Below are positions 14,968 through 24,437 of a DNA stretch of 64,000 bases, in pieces. Under the pieces are notes generated by a model. The model saw nothing but the letters and a program-made list of their open reading frames with translations. It was not told where the DNA came from and ran no database searches. Both the position numbers and the translations under genes were made by a program. Positions within the stretch are counted from its first letter, which is position 1, and the number at the start of each line of letters is the position of its first letter. This DNA comes from Pseudomonas gingeri. GTDB lineage: Bacteria > Pseudomonadota > Gammaproteobacteria > Pseudomonadales > Pseudomonadaceae. The DNA lies in NCBI RefSeq assembly GCF_013385425.1, contig NZ_JACAQA010000043.1, positions 23,979 through 87,978 on the forward strand, written 5' to 3'.

Positions 14968-17469
14968 CTACTTGCCCGTCTCCTCAACCGCGCCTTTGTT
15001 CTGAAAGCCGAAAGAGTATTTCAGAGCCCGTGCATGCTGGGTGCGAGTATCCGGCAAACCTATGGTCTCCGGATTCGCAAAGCCGGTAGGGCTGGAGGGG
15101 TCCATGAAGTTAGCGCGATTGATCGCATCAAACAGAAAACTGAAACCTTGTTTCAGTGTGCTCTGGGCGATGCCATGACAACCCATGCAGCCGCCCATGG
15201 TCTGGCTTCCAGTGCTGTGATCAAAATCCGGCACCTTGATGTTCTTCACCGTGCGCATATTGGTCAGGGTGTTGTCCTCCGGAACGGGGAATACGTTGCT
15301 TCCGCGAAAGAGTTGAATCCCCGGCTGGCTGCTTTCGACCAGGATATTGGCCAGGTAATAATCCGGGTCGGTTTCAGTGCTCGACGGAATGGCCTGCACC
15401 CCTTTAAGCCGGTAGTGCTTCCAGACCGAATTGTTGAACGCACTGCTGCCGTCCATTAGTTGCTTGACCTGGTTGTTGACCGCCGTGACTTCGGAATAGA
15501 TGGTTTGCGGTTGCACGACACGAATAGGCCCGGCCTGCCCCTTGGGGATCCCGTTGCTGCCGGAGTAGATGGGCGAAGTATGGGCCGAGTCCACAACATC
15601 GCCCCTGGGCAGGGTCACCGTATGGGTGGTGTTGCCGTCAGAGAAGGTAGCAACCGGCGGTAAACCGTTATCCGGCGAGTAGGCAACCTTGTCGTAGTTG
15701 GCGATATAGTAAAGCCCGGTCGGCGACTTGTCGGGCAAGGTCATCGCATCCTCATGCTCGAACGTGGCGAAAATGAAGGTCGGGTAGTTGGCCGTCTTAT
15801 GGATGATATGCAAGGCGACCAGGGCATAGTCTTCGTTGTACGCCACCGGTGCCTTATCGGTGCCGTGATAGGTCACCACCGTCGCCGTATGGTAGCGCGC
15901 ACGCTGCGCCACCGGAATATCCGCCAGCTTGCGCCATGCCGCCTTGACCTCCACCGCGCCGTCGGGCAGGACGATATGATCCGGGTACATGCTCAGGCCT
16001 TGCGCATACGTGTAAATGACGGGATTGGCCTTGGCCTCGAACAGGATCTGGCTGTCGTTCGAAGGGGCATAGTGACTCCCGTTCATTGCTGGTCGTGGTG
16101 GGTTGACCGGGAAAAATATCGCGTTTTGTCCTATTTGAGTCGCCTCATCCAGATTGTTGTAATGAGCAAAACTCGCGCCTGGGGCCAAAGGCACACCGTT
16201 GGGGAAACTGACATAGCGGTATTGCGGGCTGGAAGCGAACGGCCGCGTAGGGCCGCCTACGCCTTTTTTTTCCCCTCCCGGAGGAAACAACTCGGTGCGG
16301 TGGGCGAAGGTTTGCCACAACAAAGGACTGGGAGATTGTGGCAACTTGCCCGAATCGGCAAAGCTGCTGGAGGGATTGCCAATGCCGCGGTTAGCCGGCA
16401 ACGGCGTGTTGGCGGCATTGTTCAGTGCGATAAAGCTGCGCCAGGCGAAAGTTGCATAATCGGTATGGCTAAGGCCCGTGGCCAGATCCGCGGGCAGTTG
16501 CGGATTGTTCATGGTCAAATCGTTTGCAGTGATGGCATAGGAAACGCCCAATCCCGATGGATAGGCCGAATTCCCAGGGAAGCGTTTGGAGAAATACGCA
16601 TTCCAATGCAGCCCGTCGTTTGAATAAAACGTACTGGAACTGCTGCTGATAAACACGCGCTCGCCGATCATCGTTGCACTATTCAGGAAGCCCCTGGGCC
16701 CCTGGCCGTTTATCCCCGTCAGCGCTTGCTTCGCCCCCCACTGGCCGGCCCGGTCGTAAGTGCGGGCGAACATGGCGCCATTTTCAAAAGCGTAATAAGC
16801 CCACAATTGACCGTTATAGACGACGGGCACCATCGTTAGAATTTTGTCGGCGCTTTCCTGGAAGGCCAGATTTTCCCGGCTCCACGCAACACCGTCATTC
16901 GAGGTGACATAATAAACAGCGTTACCTGAGTTTTCGCTATACAAGACAAAGAGCTGTCCGTTATACACAATCGGTTTGTTATTGATGGCCGTATGGAGCG
17001 TACTGATAGGCTTGGCCGTGGACCAGCCGGTGCCGTTTTCGGAGCTGACGGTCTTCAAGCGGCCCTGGGGATCGGTAAAGGTCAGTACCAATTTTTGATT
17101 GAACACGCTCACCGAGACATTACTAAAAATACTATCCACACTGATAGTTTGTGTGGCAGACCAGTTTTTCCCTTCCGCCGAAGTGGCATAATTTATATGC
17201 TTTTGGTCATTGTTGTTGGCCCAGAACATATAAACCTTACCCTTGAACGACTGCACCGAGGGTATATAAAACGCTTGCGGCCTGAAGGGCACCGTGCTCG
17301 TCGAAGAAGGCGTGCCACTTGAAGCCTCTGGATGATCAAAGACATCGACCGTGATCCCCACACCTTGTTGCGGTGTGGCGATGATCACACTCTCCGCATA
17401 AACCGACGAGACCGCCAGCACGCCACCCAGGCACAGCAACAGTCGACCCAGCATTGCTTTGACGTTCAT
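14968..17469 (-). CDS. Large exported single-heme protein with BNR-like N-terminus
   Basis: An 833-residue exported protein with a Sec signal (MNVKAMLGRLLLCLGGVLAV, then SSVYA). Residues about 50-300 repeat a motif of the kind VYNGQLFVLYSENSG / VYNGQLWAYYAFENGA / TSAEGKNWSATQ, which resembles sialidase BNR or lectin-like beta-propeller blades. The C-terminal half has FAWRSFIALNN, LWQTFAHRTELF, VEVKAAWRKL, FIFATFEHED and one heme site CMGCH at residues 761-765. This half resembles the 449-residue protein at 19210. It is followed by a nucleoside hydrolase gene on the same strand. Function unknown; a periplasmic or secreted redox protein is inferred. Confidence 0.7.
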   Translation of the reverse strand: MNVKAMLGRLLLCLGGVLAVSSVYAESVIIATPQQGVGITVDVFDHPEASSGTPSSTSTVPFRPQAFYIPSVQSFKGKVYMFWANNNDQKHINYATSAEGKNWSATQTISVDSIFSNVSVSVFNQKLVLTFTDPQGRLKTVSSENGTGWSTAKPISTLHTAINNKPIVYNGQLFVLYSENSGNAVYYVTSNDGVAWSRENLAFQESADKILTMVPVVYNGQLWAYYAFENGAMFARTYDRAGQWGAKQALTGINGQGPRGFLNSATMIGERVFISSSSSTFYSNDGLHWNAYFSKRFPGNSAYPSGLGVSYAITANDLTMNNPQLPADLATGLSHTDYATFAWRSFIALNNAANTPLPANRGIGNPSSSFADSGKLPQSPSPLLWQTFAHRTELFPPGGEKKGVGGPTRPFASSPQYRYVSFPNGVPLAPGASFAHYNNLDEATQIGQNAIFFPVNPPRPAMNGSHYAPSNDSQILFEAKANPVIYTYAQGLSMYPDHIVLPDGAVEVKAAWRKLADIPVAQRARYHTATVVTYHGTDKAPVAYNEDYALVALHIIHKTANYPTFIFATFEHEDAMTLPDKSPTGLYYIANYDKVAYSPDNGLPPVATFSDGNTTHTVTLPRGDVVDSAHTSPIYSGSNGIPKGQAGPIRVVQPQTIYSEVTAVNNQVKQLMDGSSAFNNSVWKHYRLKGVQAIPSSTETDPDYYLANILVESSQPGIQLFRGSNVFPVPEDNTLTNMRTVKNIKVPDFDHSTGSQTMGGCMGCHGIAQSTLKQGFSFLFDAINRANFMDPSSPTGFANPETIGLPDTRTQHARALKYSFGFQNKGAVEETGK

Positions 17470-17562
17470 ATATTCGCTCCTTTGAATAGCGGCTACTACA
17501 GGGCGCGGGGGCGCCCTGATCGGCGTAGCTGTTCCATGGCTGCCGGCCCTTGCCTTGCAACG

Positions 17563-18639
17563 CTACTTAGCGGCCACGGCCTCCGCTGCTTTGGCCATGT
17601 TTTCGGCGGTGGCTTCGGTCGAGTTTCCTGCGAGGGTGTACAGATAAAGTGTGGTGACGAATCCGGGGGCGGCCGACAGGGCCACATCGACTGGGGCACC
17701 CGCGTTATCCGGTACCAACTTCCCGGTCATATCCTGCTCTTCGTTCAGCTCCTGCTCCACCCGCAGGTGATAGCGGGTAAATTGAAGAAACTGAGGGTCG
17801 GTGATGGCGACGGCCGCCAAGGGATCCCAGAAATACAGATATTTGCCGATACCCGGCGCGATGGTCGAGCTTTGCAGCACGTGGGTAAGGAACTGAGCCA
17901 CCGGGTTGGAAATCCGGGAGAGCTGGCTCACGAAACTCTGGGTAATGGGGATAAAGTTACTGGCGTTCAGCGCAACCAATTGAATGGGGACCCCGCCATT
18001 GAAGACATAGTGGGCACCCAGCGGATCCAGGAAGATGTTCCATTCGGCAACCTGATTGGTGTAGTAAGGCGCATCACCCAGGGCGTCAATAATATTACCG
18101 CCCGCACCAGGCTGGACGTATTCCGGCAACAAATTCCCGCCCATCATCACGATGCGGTCTACTTTGCTGAGCAACAAGCGTTGCAATGCACTATCGGTTT
18201 TAGCGTGCTGGAACAAATGCCCCCAGGTCGTACCACCACCGATCATCAACACCGTAAATTTATGATTGGCTTTTTCCAATGTTTCCCTTAAAAAAGCGAG
18301 CGCATCGGCTCGCGTGGGATTCGGGTTTTTCCGTGGAAACAGGGCGTCGTAATGGTGATCCGCCGCCTGGCGTGTTTCAAAGGGAAAGGTATTGCTATAC
18401 ACCATGGGGCGTTGAAGACCCGCCGCAACGGGGATACGTTCTATCTCAGGGTCATTAAACAAAGTGAGGAAATTGCTGACATTTTCAACGCCGTGACTCA
18501 AGTGAACAGCGCCCACCCCCGTCACAGTAATACCTTCGACTTTTATCCCATGATGCTTGAGCAAATACGACATGGCCATGTAATCATCGAAATCGACATC
18601 GGTATCGATGAGTACATGCGTAAGCGGTTGAACAGACAT
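17563..18639 (-). CDS. Inosine/uridine-preferring nucleoside hydrolase family protein
   Basis: A 358-residue protein with the nucleoside hydrolase calcium-binding start VLIDTDVDFDDYMAMSYLLK; the family consensus is DTDPGxDDAxA, so Pro-Gly is replaced by Val-Asp. Later IGGGTTWGHLFQ, RIVMMGGNLLPEY and EWNIFLDPLGAHYVF follow family order. FYFWDPLAAVAI-like sequence (YLYFWDPLAAVAIT) supplies the late conserved Asp. There is no signal peptide. The gene precedes the 833-residue exported heme protein on the same strand, 93 bases apart. It probably cleaves N-ribosides; the natural substrate is unknown. Confidence 0.82.
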   Translation of the reverse strand: MSVQPLTHVLIDTDVDFDDYMAMSYLLKHHGIKVEGITVTGVGAVHLSHGVENVSNFLTLFNDPEIERIPVAAGLQRPMVYSNTFPFETRQAADHHYDALFPRKNPNPTRADALAFLRETLEKANHKFTVLMIGGGTTWGHLFQHAKTDSALQRLLLSKVDRIVMMGGNLLPEYVQPGAGGNIIDALGDAPYYTNQVAEWNIFLDPLGAHYVFNGGVPIQLVALNASNFIPITQSFVSQLSRISNPVAQFLTHVLQSSTIAPGIGKYLYFWDPLAAVAITDPQFLQFTRYHLRVEQELNEEQDMTGKLVPDNAGAPVDVALSAAPGFVTTLYLYTLAGNSTEATAENMAKAAEAVAAK

Positions 18640-19209
18640 AAGGTTAGCCTCCTGGCTAATGAAGAGTTTACATCCGATGTCAGGTATTACCGAACGATCC
18701 AGCTTGTGTAGGCACAGGTTTAACAGTAGCGATTTGCAGCGTAGGCGGCCATTTGATATCTGTCTAGTGACCTGAGCCGTTAATCCAGCGGTCCATTGTT
18801 CACACTATAGGATGTGTCCAACGCGATGGATTCAGCACGTGCATGCCTCCCGATGTTCCCCTGGCTGCCATCTAAAAGGATGGCACTTTCCTGAAAATGA
18901 CCTACACCTGATAGCAAGGAAGAACGGCCAGCGATCGACAGGAGTCGATAGTCAGAATCCCCCGCCCTCCCTGCGCACACTCCGTTTCCTCTCTGTTGAT
19001 CATTCCTGGCAAATCGTTGGGGATTGAACTCAGTCGTCCGGCGCCGCCGAGGAGGTAGACCACCCATACTCGATACCCCGTTTCACCCGTGAAGCCCGTC
19101 TCGGCGATCAAACCGAGACCTTGACCAAAAATAAATAAAAGGAAGCCCCCGCATTGGCAAGCATAAGCCCAAGCGATGCCAGGCGTTTTCCCTATCAAGG
19201 AGATGATCG
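18640..19209. promoter_or_regulatory. Divergent intergenic region, 570 bases
   Basis: The region lies between the nucleoside hydrolase (leftward) and the 449-residue heme protein (rightward) and should hold both promoters. The frames here have no coding character or ribosome sites that I can support. An AAGGAG Shine-Dalgarno sequence at 19197-19202 serves the rightward gene. No clear operator or repeat was recognised. Confidence 0.4.
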
Positions 19210-20559
19210 ATGACCCAATCCCCAGGAACGCTCACAGCCTTCGCGGTGGCGGCCGCGTTGTTCAGCGTCGCCGCCCAGGCCGGCACCTACCCTGACTACG
19301 GCTACGCGCCACCCGACACCTATACCGGCGCCAAATTCGTGCTCAGCCAGAGTTATCCCACCACACCGCCCAAAGGCCCGCTGCCGGAGTTCTTCAAGAA
19401 GCTGCCGACCAAGCAGGACAACAATTTTGAAACCTGGCGTGCCTACATGGACGCCGTGAAAAACTACTGCCTGGAAGGTAACGTCGACGTCAATTGGGAC
19501 GTTCAGAAAAACAAGGTTCGCCAGTGGTATCACATGCCGTGGCAGCACTATGGCCCGCTGGGGCGCGAGGGCATCCATGGCTTGACCAAGGAAGCGCAGA
19601 TCCAGGCCCAGCAACTGGCGTCCACGCAAACCGCCACCGGCCAGACTTACGCCGTGGGCATTTACAACGACATCGGCGCCTACACCATCGGCAAGGTCTG
19701 GAAAGACCCGCAGAACCCTGATCCGAGCTACACCTCGCAGCCCAACAGCTTCCCCAACGGTACGGTCGTGTGCAAGGCCCTGTTTGCCGACATCGACCGC
19801 AACACCGTGCCGTTCCTGGTCAACCCGGTGTTGTGGCAGGGCTATATCACCGACACCTTCACCTCCGCCAATCGCGTGGTGAAGGATGTCGCCCTGATCC
19901 AGATGGACATCGCCGTACGTGACACCCGCATGAAGGAGACCGGCTGGATCTTCGGCACCTTCCAGTACAACGGCGCCAAGACCGGCAAGGCTGGCTGGGA
20001 CAACCTGGTACCGGTGGGGATCATCTGGGGCAACGATCCGAAAGAAACCGGCAATGACTTCACCAACCCGAAACCGACCGTCACCAAAATCAACCCGGCG
20101 CTGCAACAGACCGCCATCAACGCCAACACCCAGGAGCTGCCGCCGACCCACCTGGGCTGGAACGGGCGCCTCAACGGTCCGGTGGACAATCCCAACAGCT
20201 CCTGCCAGAGCTGCCATATGACGGCCGAGGCGCCGCAAGTGGCGATCATGAATCCACTGTTCCAGAAAAATCCGCCACCGGTGGGTTCGCCTGACTGGAT
20301 GAGGTGGTTCCAGAACATTCCGGCAGGCCATCCGTTCACTCCTGGAACCAAGAGCACGGATTTCAGCCTGCAGATGTCGGGCAGTCTGGTGAACTTCTAC
20401 CAGTGGAAGTGTGACATGGGCGGGATCTACGAAAACGGCATCAACGCTTGCGCGAAAACCGCCGGCCTGAAGTTGAAGATGCTGAAGTCCGGAAATGGGG
20501 CACCGCAGCCACTGCAGCGCGTGATCCGCGATCCAAGCCTGGAACAATTGCTCGAGTAA
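19210..20559 (+). CDS. Exported single-heme protein related to the 833-residue neighbour
   Basis: A 449-residue exported protein with signal peptide (LTAFAVAAALFSVAAQA). It contains a tryptophan-rich middle (NFETWRAYMDAVKNYC, VRQWYHMPWQHYGP) and DVALIQMDIAVRDTRMKETG followed by WIFGTFQYNG. A single heme motif CQSCH lies at residues 332-336. The GTFQYNG and CxSCH block parallels FATFEHED and CMGCH in the protein coded at 14968-17469, so the two look like distant relatives. An AAGGAG site precedes the ATG. A long antisense frame over this gene is a codon-bias shadow. Function unknown. Confidence 0.75.
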   Translation: MTQSPGTLTAFAVAAALFSVAAQAGTYPDYGYAPPDTYTGAKFVLSQSYPTTPPKGPLPEFFKKLPTKQDNNFETWRAYMDAVKNYCLEGNVDVNWDVQKNKVRQWYHMPWQHYGPLGREGIHGLTKEAQIQAQQLASTQTATGQTYAVGIYNDIGAYTIGKVWKDPQNPDPSYTSQPNSFPNGTVVCKALFADIDRNTVPFLVNPVLWQGYITDTFTSANRVVKDVALIQMDIAVRDTRMKETGWIFGTFQYNGAKTGKAGWDNLVPVGIIWGNDPKETGNDFTNPKPTVTKINPALQQTAINANTQELPPTHLGWNGRLNGPVDNPNSSCQSCHMTAEAPQVAIMNPLFQKNPPPVGSPDWMRWFQNIPAGHPFTPGTKSTDFSLQMSGSLVNFYQWKCDMGGIYENGINACAKTAGLKLKMLKSGNGAPQPLQRVIRDPSLEQLLE

Positions 20560-20569
20560 CAGGCGACAA

Positions 20570-20594
20570 CCTCCGGGCACTGGGTGCCCGGAGG
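20570..20594 (+). terminator. Hairpin terminator after the 449-residue heme protein
   Basis: CCTCCGGGCAC at 20570-20580 pairs perfectly with GTGCCCGGAGG at 20584-20594 around a three-base loop, 11 bases after the stop codon. No T tract follows, but the stem is very stable. Confidence 0.6.
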
Positions 20595-20771
20595 CTGACT
20601 CATACCACTGGCTGCGACGCCTATGCTCAGCCAGGACAAGCTTCAGCGAAAACCTGCACCACCGTTTACGACACTGCCTCAGACGTCAGACAGGTGTCAG
20701 GGTCTATACTGATTTTGCCCCTTTAATCAGGAGCCAGCCTTGATCACCGTGTAGTCAACCAGGCAGAACAC

Positions 20772-21521
20772 GTGAAGTCTTCGACACTTGCTGTAGCGCT
20801 GCTCTGTCTATTGCTCGGCGCTCCCGCCAGGGCCGAGTCCTATCTGGTCGTTACCGAGGAGTGGGCACCGTACAACTATCAGGAGAACAATCAGCTCACG
20901 GGCATGTCCACGGAGATCGTCCGGGCCATCATGGCGCGGACCGGGGATAACTTCGAGATGGTGCTGCTGCCCAGTATGCGCAGCATCCACGCATTGAATA
21001 CCCGCCCCAAGACCATCCTGTATTCCCTGTTCCGCACGGCGAAGCGCGATCCCTTATACAAGTGGGTCGGACCGATCGTGGAAGAGTCCATTTACCCCTA
21101 TCAGTTAGCCAATGCGCAGCAGCCGGTGAATTCCCTGGAACAGCTACTACGCGCGCCACAGATCACGACGAGACAGGCCGGCCTGATACCCGAGGTTCTG
21201 CAGTCGCGGGGCTTCAACAACCTCGCAAAAGTTGCAATCGAGAGCCGGCAGCTCTATCGCATGCTGCTCGCCGGACGCACTGACATCATCGTCGGCGACA
21301 CCGCCGCGGGGGTGGCTTACTACAGCCGCGAGTTGAACATCGCCCCCGGCACGCTGCGGCAGATTCCCATCGAGCTCTATCGCTCATCGCTGTACATTGC
21401 CTTCAGCCGCGACAGTGACGACAAACGGGTAGCCGCCTGGGCCGACGCCCTGGAGCAACTGCGCCAGTCAGGTGAGTTGAAGCGCATCCAGGATCGGTAC
21501 AGCCAACCCATCGGGCAATGA
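20772..21521 (+). CDS. Periplasmic amino-acid-type substrate-binding protein
   Basis: A 249-residue protein of the SBP_bac_3 fold, with signal peptide LAVALLCLLLGAPARAES and then VTEEWAPYNYQENNQLTGMS, the usual start of the ligand-binding lobe. The start codon is GTG with AGGCAG upstream; no better ATG is present. There are no ABC permease or ATPase genes nearby, so it is an orphan binding protein that may act as a sensor or serve another transporter. It resembles the orphan at 48146-48886 in size and in lacking a transporter. Confidence 0.82.
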   Translation: MKSSTLAVALLCLLLGAPARAESYLVVTEEWAPYNYQENNQLTGMSTEIVRAIMARTGDNFEMVLLPSMRSIHALNTRPKTILYSLFRTAKRDPLYKWVGPIVEESIYPYQLANAQQPVNSLEQLLRAPQITTRQAGLIPEVLQSRGFNNLAKVAIESRQLYRMLLAGRTDIIVGDTAAGVAYYSRELNIAPGTLRQIPIELYRSSLYIAFSRDSDDKRVAAWADALEQLRQSGELKRIQDRYSQPIGQ

Positions 21522-21585
21522 AAGCGTGGAACCCACGCCAGCTTTCAGGTGCAGGCTATCTGAGCCCTTACCCGGCCTGCTTCTC

Positions 21586-22014
21586 TTAAAGATCAAACCG
21601 CTTTTGCATAAAAAACCGGTTGTGCCCAGCGACCGGGTAATCCTTGAGCTCGCCAAAGATACTGAAGCCGTGTCGGAGGTAAAATTCCGGCGCTTGGAAG
21701 GAGAAAGTGTCCAGCCAAATACCTTGGCAACCTTTCTCACGAGCCAGCGCTTGCGCCATGTTCATCAACTTCGATCCCATGCCCTGCCCTCTGGCGATTT
21801 CAGGCACAACAAGCAATTCAATGAATAGCCACTGTCCGGAAACTTTGGCGTATAAACCACCCTCAGTGTTGCCCGTCTCATCCTTGATTAGAAGCGCAAG
21901 TTTTTCGACTCCCACCCGTCCGGTTTGTGCCTGGTTGTATTCGATCAACGGTGCCAGGATTGCCTGGTAATCGGCCTCTTGAGGCGCTTCTTTTATCTCG
22001 ATCCGTAAGCTCAC
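21586..22014 (-). CDS. GNAT-family N-acetyltransferase
   Basis: A 142-residue acetyltransferase. The acetyl-CoA binding motif A is visible as LLVVPEIARGQGMGSKLMNM (about residues 70-89), followed by GIWLDTFSFQAPEFYLRHGF. This subgroup often appears as small-molecule or peptide acetyltransferases with unknown substrate. It converges on the substrate-binding protein gene and is probably monocistronic or read with the gene at 22063-22428. Confidence 0.86.
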   Translation of the reverse strand: MSLRIEIKEAPQEADYQAILAPLIEYNQAQTGRVGVEKLALLIKDETGNTEGGLYAKVSGQWLFIELLVVPEIARGQGMGSKLMNMAQALAREKGCQGIWLDTFSFQAPEFYLRHGFSIFGELKDYPVAGHNRFFMQKRFDL

Positions 22015-22062
22015 AGCTTTCTCCCTGATACCATTTTTGATTACGCAGAGAATCCTTAACGG

Positions 22063-22428
22063 CTACGGGACAAACTCGACGTAGCTGGACTCCCCACCGC
22101 CAGTCGCGCCCGACAACCAACCCCATACGAAAGCCAGAGTGGTACGCCCTGCGTGATCAACGCCTACCGTGCCACGGGACCAACCGGCAAGCATCTCGCC
22201 CTCCGTGGTCAAGCAATGATAAAGAAGCTCAATGGTATCCGGGCCTGTCACGCGCCCGACTTGATGACCCATGCGGATCCGGCCGCCTTGGTAGGTGCCC
22301 GAAATAGCGTTTCCCTCGACATGGTAATGAAATACCGTACCTGCACCGGATAGCCCGTGGGCGTTGCCTGCTACCGTAAATCGGCGATCGTTCAAACGCT
22401 CGCCGACTTGAGAAAAGAGGGTTTCCAT
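22063..22428 (-). CDS. Small lipocalin-like protein of the n-acetylglutamate-synthase-annotated group
   Basis: A 121-residue protein: HYHVEGNAISGTYQGGRIRM, then GHQVGRV, LLYHCLTTEGEMLAGWSRG and a tail rich in Gly and Trp. This pattern (FHYxxEGNxxxxTYxGGxI) is the small family that databases often label n-acetylglutamate synthase without biochemical support. A beta-barrel is likely from the alternating hydrophobic pattern. The ATG at 22428 has AAAGGA upstream; the frame stays open to 22884, but the extension has no protein-like character. Function unknown. Confidence 0.68.
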   Translation of the reverse strand: METLFSQVGERLNDRRFTVAGNAHGLSGAGTVFHYHVEGNAISGTYQGGRIRMGHQVGRVTGPDTIELLYHCLTTEGEMLAGWSRGTVGVDHAGRTTLAFVWGWLSGATGGGESSYVEFVP

Positions 22429-22548
22429 AACTGTCGCGTCCTTTGGTCGAGAGGTTCCATTCCAGCCTTCCCCATGGATAAAACACGTTTCCAGGAGAGA
22501 TCCTGCCATGATAAATAAATCAGTCACCCGACAGTTGAAGTTCTGAAA

Positions 22549-22758
22549 ATGCCAAAGACAAAGCCGGCAGCTAGCGCGGCAGCAACGGCTGCTGAGATCG
22601 AAAGATCCATCCAGGCCCTGAACAAAATGGCTGAACGCCTTTGGGGGGATGGCAGGGAGACCGAGGCAAAAGCACTTCTCGATGCCCTGGACGCCTTGAA
22701 CCGGGCGCTGGACAGGATCCGGATCGGCGAGAGCCGCCGGGTGGTGACGCTCCACTAA
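22549..22758 (+). CDS. Small helical hypothetical protein
   Basis: A 69-residue reading frame (AEIERSIQALNKMAERLWGD, then ETEAKALLDALDALNRALDR) with strong amphipathic helix character and a charged, Ala/Lys-rich start. No domain was recognised and the ribosome site is weak. It is divergent from the lipocalin-like gene. Composition argues for a real small protein, but it could be chance coding in GC-rich DNA. Confidence 0.45.
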   Translation: MPKTKPAASAAATAAEIERSIQALNKMAERLWGDGRETEAKALLDALDALNRALDRIRIGESRRVVTLH

Positions 22759-22916
22759 CAAGCCAGGGACGCACAACGGAAAACAAATCGGCCCTTTATT
22801 CGCCCACCAGCCTTCGATTGCTGCGACAAGCCGAGCATGGACAAAACAAACGGCAGGAACGAGGGCATGCCAGGTTCCTGCCATTTCAAGCGTTTGCCGG
22901 TAAAAGGCTCAGCGCA

Positions 22917-24437
22917 TCAAAAGAAGCCCAGCGGATTGATGTCGTAGCTGACCAGCAGGTTTTTGGTCTGCTGGTAGTGGTCGAGCATCATTTTGTGGTT
23001 TTCACGGCCGACACCGGATTTCTTGTAGCCACCGAACGCGGCATGCGCCGGGTACAGGTGATAGCAGTTGGTCCACACGCGACCGGCCTTGATCGCCCGC
23101 CCCATGCGGTAGGCACGGTTGATATCACGGGTCCACAGGCCCGCACCGAGGCCGAACTCGCTGTCGTTGGCAATCGCCAGGGCTTCAGCTTCGTCCTTGA
23201 AGGTGGTCACGCCCACCACCGGGCCGAAGATTTCCTCCTGGAACACGCGCATTGTGTTGTTGCCCTTGAGCAGCGTCGGCTGGATGTAGTAGCCGGTGGA
23301 CAGATCGCCTTCCAGGCGCTCCGCAGCGCCGCCGGTCAAGAGCACCGCCCCCTCCTCCTGAGCAATCTTCAGGTACGAAAGAATCTTGTCGTATTGCTGC
23401 TCCGAGGCCTGGGCGCCGACCATGGTCTCGGTGTCCAGAGGATCGCCACGCTTGATCTTGCCGATCTTCTGCATCACGACCGCCATGAACGCGTCGTAGA
23501 TCGATTCCTGGATCAAGGCACGCGACGGGCAGGTGCAAACCTCGCCCTGGTTGAAAAACGCCAGCACCAGGCCTTCAGCGGCCTTTTCGATAAACTGCGG
23601 CTCGGCCTGCATGATGTCTTCGAAGAAGATATTCGGCGACTTGCCACCCAGCTCCACCGTACTGGGAATGATGTTCTCGGCCGCGCACTTCATGATGTGC
23701 GCGCCCACCGGCGTGGAGCCGGTGAATGCGATCTTGGCGATACGCTTGCTGGTGGCCAGGGCCTCGCCGGCTTCACGGCCAAAGCCATGGACGATATTCA
23801 AGACACCCGGTGGCAGCAGGTCGTTGATCAGTTCGGCGAAGACCATGATCGACAGCGGCGTTTGTTCGGCCGGTTTCAGCACCACGCAGTTGCCCGCCGC
23901 CAGCGCAGGCGCCAGCTTCCAGGCCGCCATCAGCAGCGGGAAGTTCCACGGAATGATTTGCCCCACCACGCCCAGGGGTTCATGGAAATGGTAAGCCGTG
24001 GTCAGTTCGTTGATCTCTGCGGCGCCGCCTTCCTGGGCACGGATGCAACCGGCGAAATAACGGAAGTGGTCGGCCGCCAGCGGAACGTCGGCATTCAGGG
24101 TTTCGCGCACGGCCTTGCCGTTGTCCCAGGTTTCGGTAACGGCCAGCACTTCAAGATGCTGTTCAATACGGTCGGCAATGTTCAACAGGACCCGCGAGCG
24201 ATCCTGTGCCGAGGTCTTGCCCCAGGCATCGGCTGCCCCATGGGCGGCGTCCAGCGCGAGTTCGATATCAGCGGCGGTGGAACGGGGGAACTGGGCAATC
24301 ACGTCACCGTTGATCGGCGAGGTATTGGTGAAGTATTCGCCATGGACCGGCGCGATAAACTCACCGCCGATGTAATTGCCATAGCGCGATTTGAAAGAAA
24401 CGACAGCGCCTGGGGTTCCGGGGGGTGCGTAAATCAT
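22917..24437 (-). CDS. exaC: NAD-dependent acetaldehyde dehydrogenase ExaC
   Basis: A 506-residue aldehyde dehydrogenase matching ExaC of pseudomonads (MIYAPPGTPGAVVSFKSRYG start). Catalytic features: VGQIIPWNFPLLMAAWKLAP, FTGSTPVG, the Glu of VELGGKSPNI, and the Cys of FNQGEVCTCPSR. It oxidises acetaldehyde in ethanol catabolism, downstream of PQQ alcohol dehydrogenase. The ATG at 24437 is the family start; the frame extends to 24506. It is divergent from the regulator gene erbR and shares a 350-base control region with it. Confidence 0.93.
   Translation of the reverse strand: MIYAPPGTPGAVVSFKSRYGNYIGGEFIAPVHGEYFTNTSPINGDVIAQFPRSTAADIELALDAAHGAADAWGKTSAQDRSRVLLNIADRIEQHLEVLAVTETWDNGKAVRETLNADVPLAADHFRYFAGCIRAQEGGAAEINELTTAYHFHEPLGVVGQIIPWNFPLLMAAWKLAPALAAGNCVVLKPAEQTPLSIMVFAELINDLLPPGVLNIVHGFGREAGEALATSKRIAKIAFTGSTPVGAHIMKCAAENIIPSTVELGGKSPNIFFEDIMQAEPQFIEKAAEGLVLAFFNQGEVCTCPSRALIQESIYDAFMAVVMQKIGKIKRGDPLDTETMVGAQASEQQYDKILSYLKIAQEEGAVLLTGGAAERLEGDLSTGYYIQPTLLKGNNTMRVFQEEIFGPVVGVTTFKDEAEALAIANDSEFGLGAGLWTRDINRAYRMGRAIKAGRVWTNCYHLYPAHAAFGGYKKSGVGRENHKMMLDHYQQTKNLLVSYDINPLGFF

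Noticed and set aside
19195..20580. 461-residue open frame antisense to the 449-residue heme protein
   Set aside because: It mirrors the full length of an exported CXXCH protein with signal peptide and has the His/Asp/Gly-rich composition typical of antisense frames in GC-rich DNA.
22429..22884. N-terminal extension of the small lipocalin-like protein
   Set aside because: The extension has Cys- and Pro-rich sequence without family resemblance and overlaps the opposing small gene; ATG 22428 has a ribosome site.
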